A DNA stretch of 64,000 bases from Haloarcula taiwanensis (GTDB taxonomy: Archaea > Halobacteriota > Halobacteria > Halobacteriales > Haloarculaceae), in the NCBI GenBank assembly GCA_002844335.1, contig CP019154.1, forward strand, positions 2,046,001 to 2,110,000, in the 5' to 3' direction. A program made the translations under genes and the position numbers. Shown here piece after piece: positions 9,187 through 18,158 of this stretch; the first letter of the stretch is position 1; every line of letters begins with the position of its first letter. The notes beneath the pieces were generated by a model that searched no databases, had not been told where the DNA came from, and worked only from the letters and a program-made list of their open reading frames with translations.

Positions 9187-9372
9187 TTAGCTGTACTTCT
9201 TGAAGCCCATGCCCCGCGAAATCTCGCGGAAGCACTGGCGGCACAGCCAGATATCGTACTTGCCGACGAGTCCCTGTTCGCGCCCGCAGCGCTGACAGGA
9301 CTCGAGCTGGCCAGTTCGCTCACTGGTTGCCGTCTCGGAATCGGGCTCGTCTGTGGTTTCACTTTCGCTCAT
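9187..9372 (-). CDS. rps14: Small ribosomal subunit protein S14 (uS14), zinc-binding type
   Basis: 61 residues with four zinc ligands in two CxxC pairs ([11 protein letters not shown] and LCRQCFREI) and a basic C-terminus (RGMGFKKYS). The acidic 22-residue N-terminal extension is a haloarchaeal addition. Overlaps the rpl5 stop by 4 nt. Part of the 30S head. Confidence 0.96.
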   Translation of the reverse strand: MSESETTDEPDSETATSERTGQLESCQRCGREQGLVGKYDIWLCRQCFREISRGMGFKKYS

Positions 9373-9902
9373 TCGCTCACCTCCACGTCGTAGGTCGACT
9401 CGATGAAGGCGACCGCGTCCGCCGGGTTGAGTCGATGCTTCGTCGGAATCGAGCGCGACGCCTTGTCGCGCTTGGCGACGCGGTAGCCGGGGCGGACGAG
9501 GTTGACCGTCACGTCCAGCCCGTAGATTCCGATGCTCGGGTCGTACTCCTGGCTCGGGAACTCGGTGTGTTCCTCGACGCCGAAGCTGAAGTTGCCGGTA
9601 TCGTCGAACTGGCTCGTCGCCAGTTCAGCGAGCGGCAGCGCCGTCTGGAGGAACTCTTCGGCCATCTCGTCGCGGAGGGTGACCTTCGCACCGATGGGGT
9701 CGCCCTCGCGGATGTCGAACTCGCCGACAGTCCGCTTGGCCTTCGTTCGAACCGGCGTCTGTCCGGTGATTTCCCCGAGAATGTCCTCTGCGTTGGCGAG
9801 GTCGCGCCCACCGTGGCCAATACCCATGTGGACGACGACCTTCTCGATGCGCGGTTCGCGCATCTCGTGGAAATCGCCGCTGGACTCACTCTCGGAGCTC
9901 AT
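9369..9902 (-). CDS. rpl5: Large ribosomal subunit protein L5 (uL5)
   Basis: 177 residues. [19 protein letters not shown] and [26 protein letters not shown] are the conserved 5S rRNA-binding segments; the C-terminal half includes [19 protein letters not shown]. It anchors 5S rRNA in the central protuberance and contacts tRNA in the P site. The ATG overlaps the rps4e stop by 4 nt. Confidence 0.97.
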   Translation of the reverse strand: MSSESESSGDFHEMREPRIEKVVVHMGIGHGGRDLANAEDILGEITGQTPVRTKAKRTVGEFDIREGDPIGAKVTLRDEMAEEFLQTALPLAELATSQFDDTGNFSFGVEEHTEFPSQEYDPSIGIYGLDVTVNLVRPGYRVAKRDKASRSIPTKHRLNPADAVAFIESTYDVEVSE

Positions 9903-10603
9903 TCGTCATCACCTGTGAAGTTCTCGTCGATGACGACGACGTACTCTTCGACTGTCTCGAAGCCGTCACCGTCGTCCTGTGAGACGATGACGTTGTTCTG
10001 GGCCGAGCCCGGCGTCACCTGAATCTCCTCGATTTCGCCGACCTCGCCCGCGTGGGCACCGTCGACGGCGGTGACAAGCGCGCCCTCTTCGTATTCGAAG
10101 TGGGCGACGATTTCGCCGTCCTCGTTGCCGACGACGATGGAGTCACCAGCATCGTAGGTCTGGTCGTCCTCGACGATGAGTGTCTCACCGTCGTGGAGGC
10201 CCAGCTGGACGTCGCCACCGGAGACGTGGGTCTTGGTGACGATTTTGCCGAGCTTGGATTCGGCCGCGTCCGGGTCGATTGCGGTCAGCGCCAGCCGACC
10301 ACCCTCGCCGGGGAACACGCGGTAGTACTCCTCGCGCTCGGTGAAGGCCAGGATGTCGAACATCCCGACGGGGCGCTCCTCGTCGGAGATAGCCTTCCCG
10401 TTGATGAGGACGTTGTCCTCGTTGAGGGCGTAGCGGGCTTCTTTGCGGTTGTCGGCGTAGCCGAGCACGTCCCGGAGAACGATGAGTAGGGGAACCCCGT
10501 CCTCACCGTGCGGGCCGGCACCGGCTTTCACCGTAAACGTCGCGGTCTTGCGCTCTACAGGCCAGCTGTTTGGCACCGAGAGTCGCTTCTGGTGGTTACT
10601 CAT
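9899..10603 (-). CDS. rps4e: Small ribosomal subunit protein S4e (eS4)
   Basis: 234 residues, archaeal/eukaryotic S4e (unrelated to bacterial S4). An S4-like RNA-binding segment ([20 protein letters not shown], then [20 protein letters not shown], about 45-95) is followed by the central S4e domain and a C-terminal KOW-like element ([15 protein letters not shown]). Overlaps the rpl24 stop by 4 nt. The position between L24 and L5 is the conserved archaeal order. Confidence 0.97.
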   Translation of the reverse strand: MSNHQKRLSVPNSWPVERKTATFTVKAGAGPHGEDGVPLLIVLRDVLGYADNRKEARYALNEDNVLINGKAISDEERPVGMFDILAFTEREEYYRVFPGEGGRLALTAIDPDAAESKLGKIVTKTHVSGGDVQLGLHDGETLIVEDDQTYDAGDSIVVGNEDGEIVAHFEYEEGALVTAVDGAHAGEVGEIEEIQVTPGSAQNNVIVSQDDGDGFETVEEYVVVIDENFTGDDE

Positions 10604-10962
10604 GCGGAATCATCCTCCGATTCGAGACGCGCCTCGCGCTTCTCGTCTTCGAGGTCCAGGTCCGTCACGCGGACGTTCGAGGTGTCCAGCGGTCGCGGGA
10701 CTTCCTCGCCGTCCGTCTTTTCGAGCGTGACATCCTCGACGTGGATGACGGCCTTGTCGAGGTCTACGTTGAGGACTTCGCCTTCCTCGCCAGCGAAGTC
10801 GCCACGGAGCACCTCGACGGTGTCACCGGTGTTGACGCGGACGTTTCGCTGGCCGTACTCCTCGCGGAGGTCGGCTGACAGCGTCGCCCGGACCTGCTTG
10901 TGCCGCTCGTGAAGCGGGGCACGTCGTTGACTCTTGCGTTGTTTGTCTGGTTGCTTGCTCAT
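10600..10962 (-). CDS. rpl24: Large ribosomal subunit protein L24 (uL24)
   Basis: 120 residues. The KOW motif is at about 45-75 ([20 protein letters not shown]), preceded by the basic segment [20 protein letters not shown]. An early-assembling 23S rRNA 5'-domain binder next to the exit tunnel. It lies 4 nt after the rpl14 stop. Confidence 0.96.
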   Translation of the reverse strand: MSKQPDKQRKSQRRAPLHERHKQVRATLSADLREEYGQRNVRVNTGDTVEVLRGDFAGEEGEVLNVDLDKAVIHVEDVTLEKTDGEEVPRPLDTSNVRVTDLDLEDEKREARLESEDDSA

Positions 10963-10966
10963 GGTT

Positions 10967-11365
10967 CTATACGATCATCGTCGCTGCTGATGCCACACTG
11001 CCGAATCGCTGTGCGACTTCCCGTGCGATGGGACCTTTCAGCTCGGTCCCGCGCGGGTCCTCGTTCTCGTCGACGATGACGGCCGCGTTGTCTTCGAACT
11101 TGACGCGGGTACCGTCGGGTCGACGGATCGGCTTTCGCTGGCGGACGACGACGGCTTCGAGCACCTGGCGACGCATTTCGGGCGTCCCCTTGGTGACCGA
11201 GACCGTGATCTTGTCGCCCAGTCCAGCTTTGGGGTGGCGGTTCTTCGTTCCCGAGTAGCCGTGGACGGAAATGACCTTGAGTTCGCGCGCTCCCGTGTTG
11301 TCCGCACACGTGATGAGCGACCCCTTCTCTAGGCCTTGCGTGACGTCAGCACCGAGTGCTTCCAT
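10967..11365 (-). CDS. rpl14: Large ribosomal subunit protein L14 (uL14)
   Basis: 132 residues. Conserved motifs [17 protein letters not shown] (about 19-35), [20 protein letters not shown] and [20 protein letters not shown] are all present, as is the final [20 protein letters not shown]. It bridges the subunits with 16S rRNA helix 14. The ATG shares one base with the rps17 stop (TGATG). Confidence 0.97.
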   Translation of the reverse strand: MEALGADVTQGLEKGSLITCADNTGARELKVISVHGYSGTKNRHPKAGLGDKITVSVTKGTPEMRRQVLEAVVVRQRKPIRRPDGTRVKFEDNAAVIVDENEDPRGTELKGPIAREVAQRFGSVASAATMIV

Positions 11366-11718
11366 CAGGCATCACCGTCCTGTTCGTCGTTCGCGGCCTC
11401 GTCCGAGCCCGCGCTAACGACGACGTGGCTTTTCGTTTTCGAGAGCGGTCGACACTCTGCTATCGTGACCGTGTCACCGACCGCGAGGTCGAGACAGTCG
11501 GGTGCGTGAGCCGGAACGCGGCTCCGCCGCTTCATGAAGCGGTCGTATTTCGGCACCTTCACGTCGTACTCGCGCTCGACGACAACGGTCTTCTCCATGT
11601 CAGTGGAGGCTACCTCGCCGTTCAGTGTCTGTCCGCGCACGGAGAGCTCTCCGTGGAACGGGCAGTTCTGATCGGCACAGGTTTCCTCCGGTTCCTGTAC
11701 GTTCAGTCCTAGCGCCAT
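11365..11718 (-). CDS. rps17: Small ribosomal subunit protein S17 (uS17)
   Basis: 117 residues starting [18 protein letters not shown]. The frame is open upstream to 11841, but that stretch is antisense-like Arg/Ser-rich sequence inside rnp1, so the ATG at 11718 is chosen. The OB-fold core contains [23 protein letters not shown] and [17 protein letters not shown]. Archaeal N-terminal extension with two Cys. Overlaps the end of the upstream rnp1 gene by 10 nt, the deepest overlap in the operon. Confidence 0.96.
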   Translation of the reverse strand: MALGLNVQEPEETCADQNCPFHGELSVRGQTLNGEVASTDMEKTVVVEREYDVKVPKYDRFMKRRSRVPAHAPDCLDLAVGDTVTIAECRPLSKTKSHVVVSAGSDEAANDEQDGDA

Positions 11719-11993
11719 AGTGAATCTCCTGTGTTCTCTGTGCGACGAGCGGGACGCGCGACGAGTCGGTCGCCGTCGACCTGGACTCGCTGTCCGTCGA
11801 CGCCGAACGAAAAGGTCGCGCTGTCCTTCGGCACGTGCCACACCCGGTCAGTCCCCTCGACCGTCAGCATCTGTGTCGTCTCCATGACGACAGTGCCGCT
11901 GATACCGACGGCGTCCGGGTTGGACGCCGCGACGACCTCACAGTCGAGGCCGACGAGTTCGTGTCGTGGGAGCGTCTCGGGTGTCAGTGGCAT
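11709..11993 (-). CDS. rnp1: Ribonuclease P protein component 1 (Rpp29/Pop4)
   Basis: 94 residues, Sm-like barrel protein of archaeal RNase P, which with Rpp21 binds the specificity domain of the catalytic RNA and helps 5' processing of t[23 protein letters not shown] (about 6-25) and [17 protein letters not shown] match the family. The start ATG at 11993 shares one base with the rpl29 stop; a longer open frame upstream lies inside rpl29 and is not used. Many archaea have a SUI1/eIF1 gene between rpl29 and rnp1; it is absent here. Confidence 0.92.
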   Translation of the reverse strand: MPLTPETLPRHELVGLDCEVVAASNPDAVGISGTVVMETTQMLTVEGTDRVWHVPKDSATFSFGVDGQRVQVDGDRLVARPARRTENTGDSLWR

Positions 11994-12208
11994 TATTCGT
12001 TCTCCTGCAGGTCGCCTTCTTCGCCCTGAATCGTCTTGATGCGGGCGATGGCCTTCCGCAGCTCCTTGATGCGACCGGGGTTTTCCGGCGCACCACCCGC
12101 GGCCTGCACGGCCCGGGCGTTCAGCAGTTCGGTCTTCAGGTCGTCGAGTTCCGCCTCGCGCTCGGCGGGCGTCATGTCCCGAATTTCCTGGACGTGGAGG
12201 ACAGTCAT
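11993..12208 (-). CDS. rpl29: Large ribosomal subunit protein L29 (uL29)
   Basis: 71 residues, two-helix protein at the tunnel exit: [20 protein letters not shown] and [17 protein letters not shown] are the conserved helices. Forms the SRP and nascent-chain docking site with L23. The ATG overlaps the rps3 stop by 4 nt. Confidence 0.96.
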   Translation of the reverse strand: MTVLHVQEIRDMTPAEREAELDDLKTELLNARAVQAAGGAPENPGRIKELRKAIARIKTIQGEEGDLQENE

Positions 12209-13119
12209 TCGTCCTCACCCTCCTCGTCCATTTCGTCCATCAGCTCTTCGGCTTCCGCCTCGACGTCTTCGTCGAGTTCCTCGTCGACGGCCTCTTCGAG
12301 TTCGTCGACATCGACGTCCTCGACATCGTCGTCGGTCGGGACTTCGACGTCTTCCTCGACGATTTCCTCGTCGACGAACTCCTCGTCGGACTCGGCGTCG
12401 TCGGTGGCCCCGGCGGCCACGTCCTCGTCGAGTTCCTCGGCGGTTTCGCTGTCTTCGGGCTCGCCCTCGAGGAGTTCCTCAACGGACTCGCCGTCGGTGT
12501 CGGCCACGTAGTCCTCGACGTCGACATCCTCGTAGATCTCGAAGTCGTCGGGGAGCTCCGCGTCCGGCGGGATGATCTTGACTCGGACCCCGATGGTACC
12601 GAGCTTCATCACGGCGACGCCGACACCGCTGTCGACGATTTCCTCCGCGGGCTCGCCGTTGTGCTTGACGTAGCCGCGGTTGAACTTCTCCACGCGCGAG
12701 CGTGCACCCGTGACCTTGCCGGAGAGGACGATCTCTGCGCCGAGCGCGCCCGACTCCATGATACGATCAATGGTGGTGTGGCCCGCTTTGCGGAAGTACC
12801 AGCCACGCTCGAGTGCGTTGGCCAGTCGGTCCGCGACAATGCGGGCGTTGAGGTCCGGCTCGTCGACTTCCTGCACGTCGACTTGCGGGTCGTCGAGGTT
12901 GAACCGCTCCTCGAGTTCCGTCGTTATCTTCCGGATGTTCTTCCCGCCCTTGCCGATAACCATCCCTGGCTTCTCGGCTTTGAGCACGATCTGGGTCCCC
13001 ATCGGCGTCTTGGCGACGTCCATGCCGCCGTAGCCGGCGCGACCGAGTTCCTCTGCGAAGAACTCGTCGATCTGGGTCCGCTGGAGTCCGTCCTCGATGA
13101 ACTGTTGTTCGTCGGCCAT
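12205..13119 (-). CDS. rps3: Small ribosomal subunit protein S3 (uS3), long acidic C-terminus
   Basis: 304 residues starting [20 protein letters not shown]; the ATG at 13119 shares one base with the rpl22 stop. The KH domain carries the GKGG loop ([20 protein letters not shown], about 45-65); the C-terminal S3 domain includes [20 protein letters not shown]. After about residue 205 the protein continues as an almost purely Asp/Glu tail of nearly 100 residues, much longer than in non-halophiles. Confidence 0.96.
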   Translation of the reverse strand: MADEQQFIEDGLQRTQIDEFFAEELGRAGYGGMDVAKTPMGTQIVLKAEKPGMVIGKGGKNIRKITTELEERFNLDDPQVDVQEVDEPDLNARIVADRLANALERGWYFRKAGHTTIDRIMESGALGAEIVLSGKVTGARSRVEKFNRGYVKHNGEPAEEIVDSGVGVAVMKLGTIGVRVKIIPPDAELPDDFEIYEDVDVEDYVADTDGESVEELLEGEPEDSETAEELDEDVAAGATDDAESDEEFVDEEIVEEDVEVPTDDDVEDVDVDELEEAVDEELDEDVEAEAEELMDEMDEEGEDE

Positions 13120-13586
13120 TAGTCTTCGACCTCCGGCTCTTCGAGGATGAGTTCGACGTCGACCTGCGGGCTGTTCCACGCCGAGGCACGCCCCATCGCG
13201 CGGGGCTTGCGACCCTGCTGCTCGCCGACCTTGTGGGCGGCGACGTGCTTGATCGTCATGGCCTCACCGTCGAAGCCCTGGTGGTCGGCGTTGCCGACCG
13301 CGTTCTCGAGCAGGTCGAGGAAGGCCTTGCTGGCCTTCTCCGGATAGCGTCCGGCGTCCCAGCCGTCGACCTTGCTTTTGTGGCCGACGCCCGAGTTGTG
13401 CTGTTTGAACGGAACGGGCTGGTCGCCCTCGATAACCGCATCGAGGTAGTCGACAGCCTCGCCGGCCGTTTTGCCCTTGATCTCGCGGGCGATGGCCTTG
13501 CTGTGCTTGAAGCTCATCTGCCGCTCCCGGAGCATCGCTTTGGCCGTCGTGTCCGGGTCGGCTTCGACTGAGTAACTGATTCCCAT
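13119..13586 (-). CDS. rpl22: Large ribosomal subunit protein L22 (uL22)
   Basis: 155 residues. GISYSVEADPDTTAKAMLRE at the N-terminus, then RQMSFKHSKAIAREIKGKTA, and the C-terminal RKPRAMGRASAWNSPQVDVE containing the beta-hairpin that lines the exit tunnel. Lies 2 nt after the rps19 stop. Confidence 0.97.
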   Translation of the reverse strand: MGISYSVEADPDTTAKAMLRERQMSFKHSKAIAREIKGKTAGEAVDYLDAVIEGDQPVPFKQHNSGVGHKSKVDGWDAGRYPEKASKAFLDLLENAVGNADHQGFDGEAMTIKHVAAHKVGEQQGRKPRAMGRASAWNSPQVDVELILEEPEVED

Positions 13587-13588
13587 GA

Positions 13589-14011
13589 TTATTTGAGCGG
13601 TACGAACTTCGAGGAGCGTGTCGCTCCGATACCGGCCTGACCGTGTTCGACGCTACTCCGGGTGAGCTGGAACTCACCGAGGTAGTGGCCGAGCATCTCG
13701 GGCTCGACTTTGACACGCTCGAAGTTCTGGCCGTCGTGGACGGCGAAGGTCAGCCCGACCATCTCCGGGAGCACCGGCATGTCGCGCAGGTGCGTCCGGA
13801 TCGGGTCGTTGGCTGTCTCCTCTTCGCCGGCCGCGCGGGCCTTGTCGAGGAGCTTGTGTTTCTCCTCGGTCAGGCCGCGTACGATACTTCGCCGCTGTCG
13901 AGCGGGGAGCAGTTCCGCGACTTCCTCGAGCTCCATCTCCTGCAGCTCGTCGAGCGTGTGGCCGCGGAAGGAGAACTCTCCTTCGTGGCCGATTTGATAC
14001 TCTGAACTCAT
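13589..14011 (-). CDS. rps19: Small ribosomal subunit protein S19 (uS19)
   Basis: 140 residues, longer than bacterial S19 because of an archaeal N-terminal extension ([19 protein letters not shown]). The core contains [34 protein letters not shown] and the terminal [17 protein letters not shown]. Located in the 30S head near the A-site tRNA. The ATG overlaps the rpl2 stop by 4 nt. Confidence 0.97.
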   Translation of the reverse strand: MSSEYQIGHEGEFSFRGHTLDELQEMELEEVAELLPARQRRSIVRGLTEEKHKLLDKARAAGEEETANDPIRTHLRDMPVLPEMVGLTFAVHDGQNFERVKVEPEMLGHYLGEFQLTRSSVEHGQAGIGATRSSKFVPLK

Positions 14012-14730
14012 TCGTTGCCACCTCGACCAGTTCGCTTCGAGGCGATGTCCCCGACCTTACGGCCAGGCGGGGCGTTCCGCGAGATGGACTTGGGCTTGCC
14101 GGGGTGCTGGCGGCCGCCACCACCGAACGGGTGATCGACAGCGTTCATCGCAACACCGCGGACGTTGGGCCACTTCGTCCCTCGCGCTTTCATCTTGTGA
14201 TGCTTGTTGCCAGCCTTGACGAACGGCTTGTCAGTTCGGCCGCCACCGGCGACGACGCCGATGGTGGCACGACACTGCGGGTCAAGCCGCTTCATCTCCC
14301 CGGAGGGGAGCTTGACGACCGCGACGTTGCGGTCGTGGGTGAGCAGCTGGGCGTTGACACCCGACGCGCGGGCGAACTTCCCACCGTCACCGGGGCTGGA
14401 TTCGACGTTACACACCGGGACTCCCTCTGGGATTTCGGCCAGCGGGAGCGTGTTCCCGGGTGCGATTTCGGCGCTGACGCCGACCTGTAGCTCGTCGCCC
14501 ACCCCGACGCCCTCCGGCGCGAGGATGAGACGACGGTCGCCGTCTTCGAACTCGACGGCGGCGACCGGGGCCGAGCGGGCCGGGTCGTGCTCGATGTCGA
14601 CGACTGTGCCGGCGACGACGTCGCCGTCCTCGACCTTGCGGTGCTCCAGATCAGCCTTGTAACGGTGCGACGGCGCACGGAACGTAGAGGTCCCGCGGCC
14701 GCGCCGTTGTCCTTGGATTCGTCGTCCCAT
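14008..14730 (-). CDS. rpl2: Large ribosomal subunit protein L2 (uL2)
   Basis: 240 residues. The OB-like N-terminal domain ([18 protein letters not shown]) and the SH3-like C-terminal domain are present, with the peptidyl-transferase-proximal segment [20 protein letters not shown] that includes the conserved histidine region. Sits 2 nt after the rpl23 stop. One of the most conserved proteins in the window. Confidence 0.97.
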   Translation of the reverse strand: MGRRIQGQRRGRGTSTFRAPSHRYKADLEHRKVEDGDVVAGTVVDIEHDPARSAPVAAVEFEDGDRRLILAPEGVGVGDELQVGVSAEIAPGNTLPLAEIPEGVPVCNVESSPGDGGKFARASGVNAQLLTHDRNVAVVKLPSGEMKRLDPQCRATIGVVAGGGRTDKPFVKAGNKHHKMKARGTKWPNVRGVAMNAVDHPFGGGGRQHPGKPKSISRNAPPGRKVGDIASKRTGRGGNE

Positions 14731-14732
14731 CG

Positions 14733-14990
14733 TTAGAACACCCCAATTCTGGAGGCGACTTCCTGGGCGTCGTCGTCCTCGGAGAGGCGAACGACGGCCT
14801 TCTTCTCGCCGTCCATCGTGTTCTGCGTGTTGACCTGTTCGACTGTCACGTCGTACTGCTCCTCGACGGCGTCGGCGACCTCGCCCTTGGAGGCGCGGTC
14901 GTCGACGGCGAACTGGAGCTTGTTCTGGAAGTCCATGTCGTTCATGGCCTTCTCAGTGACGTGTGGGTGTTTGATGACATCCCAGCTCAT
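14733..14990 (-). CDS. rpl23: Large ribosomal subunit protein L23 (uL23)
   Basis: 85 residues. HPHVTEKAMNDMDFQNKLQF and DAVEEQYDVTVEQVNTQNTM are the conserved features; the terminal GVF is short, as in archaea, without the bacterial hairpin extension. Docking site at the tunnel exit. The ATG overlaps the rpl4 stop by 4 nt. Confidence 0.96.
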   Translation of the reverse strand: MSWDVIKHPHVTEKAMNDMDFQNKLQFAVDDRASKGEVADAVEEQYDVTVEQVNTQNTMDGEKKAVVRLSEDDDAQEVASRIGVF

Positions 14991-15727
14991 CGCTCGGCCA
15001 CCTCCGCGAGTGCGGATTCCGTGAAGACGGTGAGTCGACCGGGTGCGCCGCCGGGCGCGAGGTCTTCCGTGTTGACCTCGCTTGCGGTCGCCACGTCGGC
15101 TCCCGCGAGGTTGCGGGCGGCCGTCGACGGCTCGTCGCTGGTCACGAAGAGAATCGAGGCGGGACGACGGTACTTCCGTCCGCGGGCCGACCCCTGTCCA
15201 GCCTTGATCTTCGTCTCGTCGGCGCGGTCGATGTCCGCGTGGACGTCGAGCGCCTCCAGCAGCGAGACGACTTCCTGCGTCTTGACGAGGTCCTCGAAGT
15301 CGTCGGAGACGACGACGGGGACTTCGTCACGGTCGAACTCGTGGCCACGGTCGGCGACGAGGTCGGCGTCGGCCGTCGCGGCCAGCGCCGAGCGAACGGC
15401 CAGCTGCCGTTCCTTGTCGTTGAGGTCGAGCGAGCGGTCCTTCTCGGCTTTCGGCGGGTGGGCGCGTCGCCCCTTGACCGCCTGCGGGACGCGGCGGGCA
15501 CGGCCGTCCTGCTTCGGGACGTGTGCCTGCCCGCGGCCGCTACCGAAGGACTCGGCCGGCGTTCGGAGGCCGGCGTACTCGTCGGACCCGTAGTCCTGCT
15601 TCCGGTTGGCCTGTGCGGCACGTACAGCCTTGCCGATGAGGTCGGTCCGAACCGGCGTCTCGAAGACGTCCGGCAGGTCGACCTCGCCGTCTGTGTTGCC
15701 GTCCAGGTCGTAGATTGTTGCCTGCAT
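14987..15727 (-). CDS. rpl4: Large ribosomal subunit protein L4 (uL4)
   Basis: 246 residues starting MQATIYDLDGNTDGEVDLPD. The tunnel-lining loop includes SFGSGRGQAHVPKQDGRARR and AVKGRRAHPPKAEKDRSLDL. The globular domain ends with LAGADVATASEVNTEDLAPG. Can act as a regulator of its own operon in other organisms; nothing in this leader proves that here. It lies 3 nt after the rpl3 stop. Confidence 0.96.
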   Translation of the reverse strand: MQATIYDLDGNTDGEVDLPDVFETPVRTDLIGKAVRAAQANRKQDYGSDEYAGLRTPAESFGSGRGQAHVPKQDGRARRVPQAVKGRRAHPPKAEKDRSLDLNDKERQLAVRSALAATADADLVADRGHEFDRDEVPVVVSDDFEDLVKTQEVVSLLEALDVHADIDRADETKIKAGQGSARGRKYRRPASILFVTSDEPSTAARNLAGADVATASEVNTEDLAPGGAPGRLTVFTESALAEVAER

Positions 15728-15730
15728 AGG

Positions 15731-16747
15731 TTATCCCTGGTTCGATTCGTTGGAGACGTAGCGCACCTCGGGGTCGAGGCGCGGCTGGTCGTTCGGACGC
15801 ACTGCGGGCCGGAAGCGCACCAGGCGCTTGTCCGGACCGGGCACGGAGCCTTTCACGAGCGTGTACGACCCATCGACCTCGCCGTAGTTGACGAAGCCGC
15901 CATCGACGGTGGGCTCGTCGCCCTCGCCGATGTCGATGAGACGCTTGTTGAGCTCGGTGCGCTGGTGGTAGCCGGTCTGCCCCTGCTGGGGGACCGTCGA
16001 GCGCACGCGGGACGGGTTCCACGGACCGAGGTTGCCGATCCGTCGGCGCCATCCCTGGCGGGCGTGCTTGCCCTTCCGCTTCTGGACGCCCCACCGCTTG
16101 ACGGGACCCTGCGTCCCCTTGCCTTTCGTGACACCGGCCACGTCGGCGTACTCGCCGGCGCGGAAGATGTCGTTCATGGCGTGTTCGCCACCGTCCTCGA
16201 CGAGGTCGAGGGCGTGGTCGAGGCGGTCCGAAACGGACCCACCGCCGACGCGAGTCTCCATCACGTCGGGCTTTTTCTTCGGGACGCTCGGGACGGCGTC
16301 GGGGACGGTGTGCGTAATAACTCGCACGTCCCCGAGGTCACCGGCCTCGAGTGCGTCACGTACCTGTTCCTCAGCAGCGTCCGGGTCGTGGTCCTCCGGA
16401 ACGTCCAGGGTCCGGTCGAGCTCCGAGTGGAACTCGTCGGTCCAGACTTCCGTCAGCGGACGCTGACCGTACGGCGTGTCTTCGTACGCTCGCAGGGCGA
16501 CGGCGCGCATCGGCGGCGTCTCGATGACTGTCACCGGGACAGTCTCCTCCATCCCCTCGCGGGGGGAGTTGGGTTCGTCGTTGACGAGCACGACGTGTGT
16601 CATGCCTGCCTTGTAGCCGGCGAACCCCTGGACGCCCGGCTGGCCGTCGTCGGACGGCCAGCTGTTGAAGCGAGGTGTCTCGCTCGTCGAGCGCTTGCGC
16701 GGGCCAAAGCCCATTGAGCCTTTGCGTGGTCTGCTTGGTTGTGGCAT
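15731..16747 (-). CDS. rpl3: Large ribosomal subunit protein L3 (uL3)
   Basis: 338 residues, archaeal/eukaryotic type. Motifs include SMGFGPRKRSTSETPRFNSW at the N-terminus, GFAGYKAGMTHVVLVND, GVTKGKGTQGPVKRWGVQKR with the conserved His-containing arm near the peptidyl transferase centre, and GPWNPSRVRSTVPQQGQTGY. Begins 4 nt after the stop of the SPOUT methyltransferase gene. Confidence 0.97.
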   Translation of the reverse strand: MPQPSRPRKGSMGFGPRKRSTSETPRFNSWPSDDGQPGVQGFAGYKAGMTHVVLVNDEPNSPREGMEETVPVTVIETPPMRAVALRAYEDTPYGQRPLTEVWTDEFHSELDRTLDVPEDHDPDAAEEQVRDALEAGDLGDVRVITHTVPDAVPSVPKKKPDVMETRVGGGSVSDRLDHALDLVEDGGEHAMNDIFRAGEYADVAGVTKGKGTQGPVKRWGVQKRKGKHARQGWRRRIGNLGPWNPSRVRSTVPQQGQTGYHQRTELNKRLIDIGEGDEPTVDGGFVNYGEVDGSYTLVKGSVPGPDKRLVRFRPAVRPNDQPRLDPEVRYVSNESNQG

Positions 16748-16751
16748 TCGT

Positions 16752-17597
16752 TTACTCCGTGAGGGTTAGACAGGTGAGGGAGGCGAACAGAGCTTCCTCC
16801 GTCCGCACGACCTCACTGCCCTGGTTCGGAACCGTATTCAGCCAGAGGTCGAACCCTTCTGGTTCGTCGCTCGTCTGGTCTCCCCCGACGGCGTCCGGGG
16901 CAACGTCGAGTATCGACGGTAACCCGCGCTCGGGTGCCCCGAAGGCGACGGTCATGCCGCCCTCGGCGTCGCGCCGCTCGGCCAGCTGGCCGAGACGGGT
17001 CGACGTTACCGGCTCGCCGTATCGCGAGGACGCGATAGTGAGCCCGGCATCGTCGCGCGAGAGTGCCGCATCGAGGTCCGCGGCGACAACGTCGAATCCC
17101 GTTGTAGGGGCGTCGACGAGTTTCGCCCGGACCGGCCGTCGCGAAGAGACCCTGACGGTCACGCGCTCCCCCTGTGCCACGTCCATATCCGCTGGGACGG
17201 GCAGGGAGATCGGGTGTTGCATGCCGCAATTGACCCGGACGCGCCCATCAGCTCCGACCTCGGTCACGATTCCCTGTCTTAACGACCCCGAACCCTCAGA
17301 TCCGGAGCCGGTCTGTGAACGCACGCGGAGCGGCGGCAGGACGCCGACGCACTCCAGTTCGTCCCGCTTACCCCACATCTCCTTTCGGAGGTGCGGGGGC
17401 GTCGCGGCGTACCGCAGCACGGTTTCGACGAACCCGTCTTCCCACTTGCCCGCCCCGTCAGGGTCGGGATACACTGTCAGCCGATCAACCCGGTAGACCG
17501 CAGCCGCGCGGGCCACGTAACCGAGCTTGCGAGTTGCCTCGCGTCTGTCCTCGGCTTCCCGTGCGAGGGAAGACGGCACGAGTACGCTGGTCGTCAT
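16752..17597 (-). CDS. SPOUT-class RNA methyltransferase-like protein heading the ribosomal operon
   Basis: 281 residues. It resembles the archaeal/eukaryotic family related to human SPOUT1/C9orf114: VLVPSSLAREAEDRREATRK at the N-terminus, PPHLRKEMW (about 73) in the middle, and an OB-like insert (GIVTEVGADGRVRVNCGMQH). The C-terminal trefoil-knot part contains MTVAFGAPERGLPSIL (about 214) with DLWLNTVPNQGSEVVRTEEA, the likely S-adenosylmethionine-binding loops. Its place just before rpl3 is conserved in archaea and suggests an rRNA target. Target nucleotide not known from sequence. Confidence 0.8.
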   Translation of the reverse strand: MTTSVLVPSSLAREAEDRREATRKLGYVARAAAVYRVDRLTVYPDPDGAGKWEDGFVETVLRYAATPPHLRKEMWGKRDELECVGVLPPLRVRSQTGSGSEGSGSLRQGIVTEVGADGRVRVNCGMQHPISLPVPADMDVAQGERVTVRVSSRRPVRAKLVDAPTTGFDVVAADLDAALSRDDAGLTIASSRYGEPVTSTRLGQLAERRDAEGGMTVAFGAPERGLPSILDVAPDAVGGDQTSDEPEGFDLWLNTVPNQGSEVVRTEEALFASLTCLTLTE

Positions 17598-17650
17598 GCC
17601 GTGACGCTTCCACGTCGCGCCACTAGACTGTGCCGATATCTCCCTTTCCA

Positions 17651-17665
17651 GGGCTTAAAAAGCCC
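17651..17665 (-). promoter_or_regulatory. Promoter of the ribosomal superoperon (palindromic TATA region)
   Basis: On the minus strand GGGCTTTTTAAGCCC, where CTTTTTAAG is a good haloarchaeal TATA box. The predicted transcription start is about 27 nt downstream, near 17630, leaving a leader of some 33 nt before the ATG at 17597. The six bases on each side form a perfect inverted repeat (GGGCTT / AAGCCC). Confidence 0.6.
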
Positions 17666-17840
17666 CCGTTTCGCGTTCGCGATGCGTCGCGTTCACATGG
17701 TCCGTCATGCCGGTTCGGGACCGATGCAACGGCTCACTGTATTGCCGCTTCCGAAAGTCTATGTCTCGTGACGCCATCACATGATCCGGCGCTCAGCCGG
17801 GGAGATGATTGCCCTCACTTCCCATGGTTTTCCCCGGAAA

Positions 17841-17860
17841 ACGGAAGGCTTTTTACTCTC
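17841..17860 (+). promoter_or_regulatory. Possible promoter for tRNA-Gly
   Basis: The stretch ACGGAAGGCTTTTTACTCTC is T-rich with a TATA-like CTTTTTAC. A start about 27 nt downstream would give a pre-tRNA leader of roughly 65 nt before 17946. Weak match. Confidence 0.35.
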
Positions 17861-17945
17861 ACCCTCGCCAGATTTGATTGCAACGAGGCGTTGCGCGCTG
17901 GTACCGAGCGGCCGACGGCCGCGAAGGTCAGGGCGAACGAAGTAC

Positions 17946-18017
17946 GCGCTGGTAGTGTAGTTGGTATCACGTGACCTTGCCATGGTCACAACCTGGGTTC
18001 AAATCCCAGCCAGCGCA
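17946..18017 (+). tRNA. tRNA-Gly (anticodon GCC)
   Basis: 72 nt cloverleaf: acceptor GCGCTGG (17946-17952) pairs with CCAGCGC (18010-18016), discriminator A at 18017. Anticodon stem TGACC/GGTCA with the seven-base loop TTGCCAT, anticodon GCC. T arm CTGGG-TTCAAAT-CCCAG. No encoded CCA and no intron. Decodes GGC/GGU. Confidence 0.95.
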
Positions 18018-18158
18018 TTTCTGCCGACATCGACCGACGAGCACAGCGAGCCGCGTCGGCTCCTGACGTTTTGATGACGTGCTTCTGCGACAGACAGCAC
18101 CGTCGGCTGACGAATCGGGGGGCAGCGTTATCCGTTTTCCCGTCGACAGTGTGGTTGC

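Noticed and set aside
15239..16717. 492-codon open frame on the plus strand
   Set aside because: Antisense to rpl4 and rpl3; an artefact of GC-rich third positions with no family resemblance.
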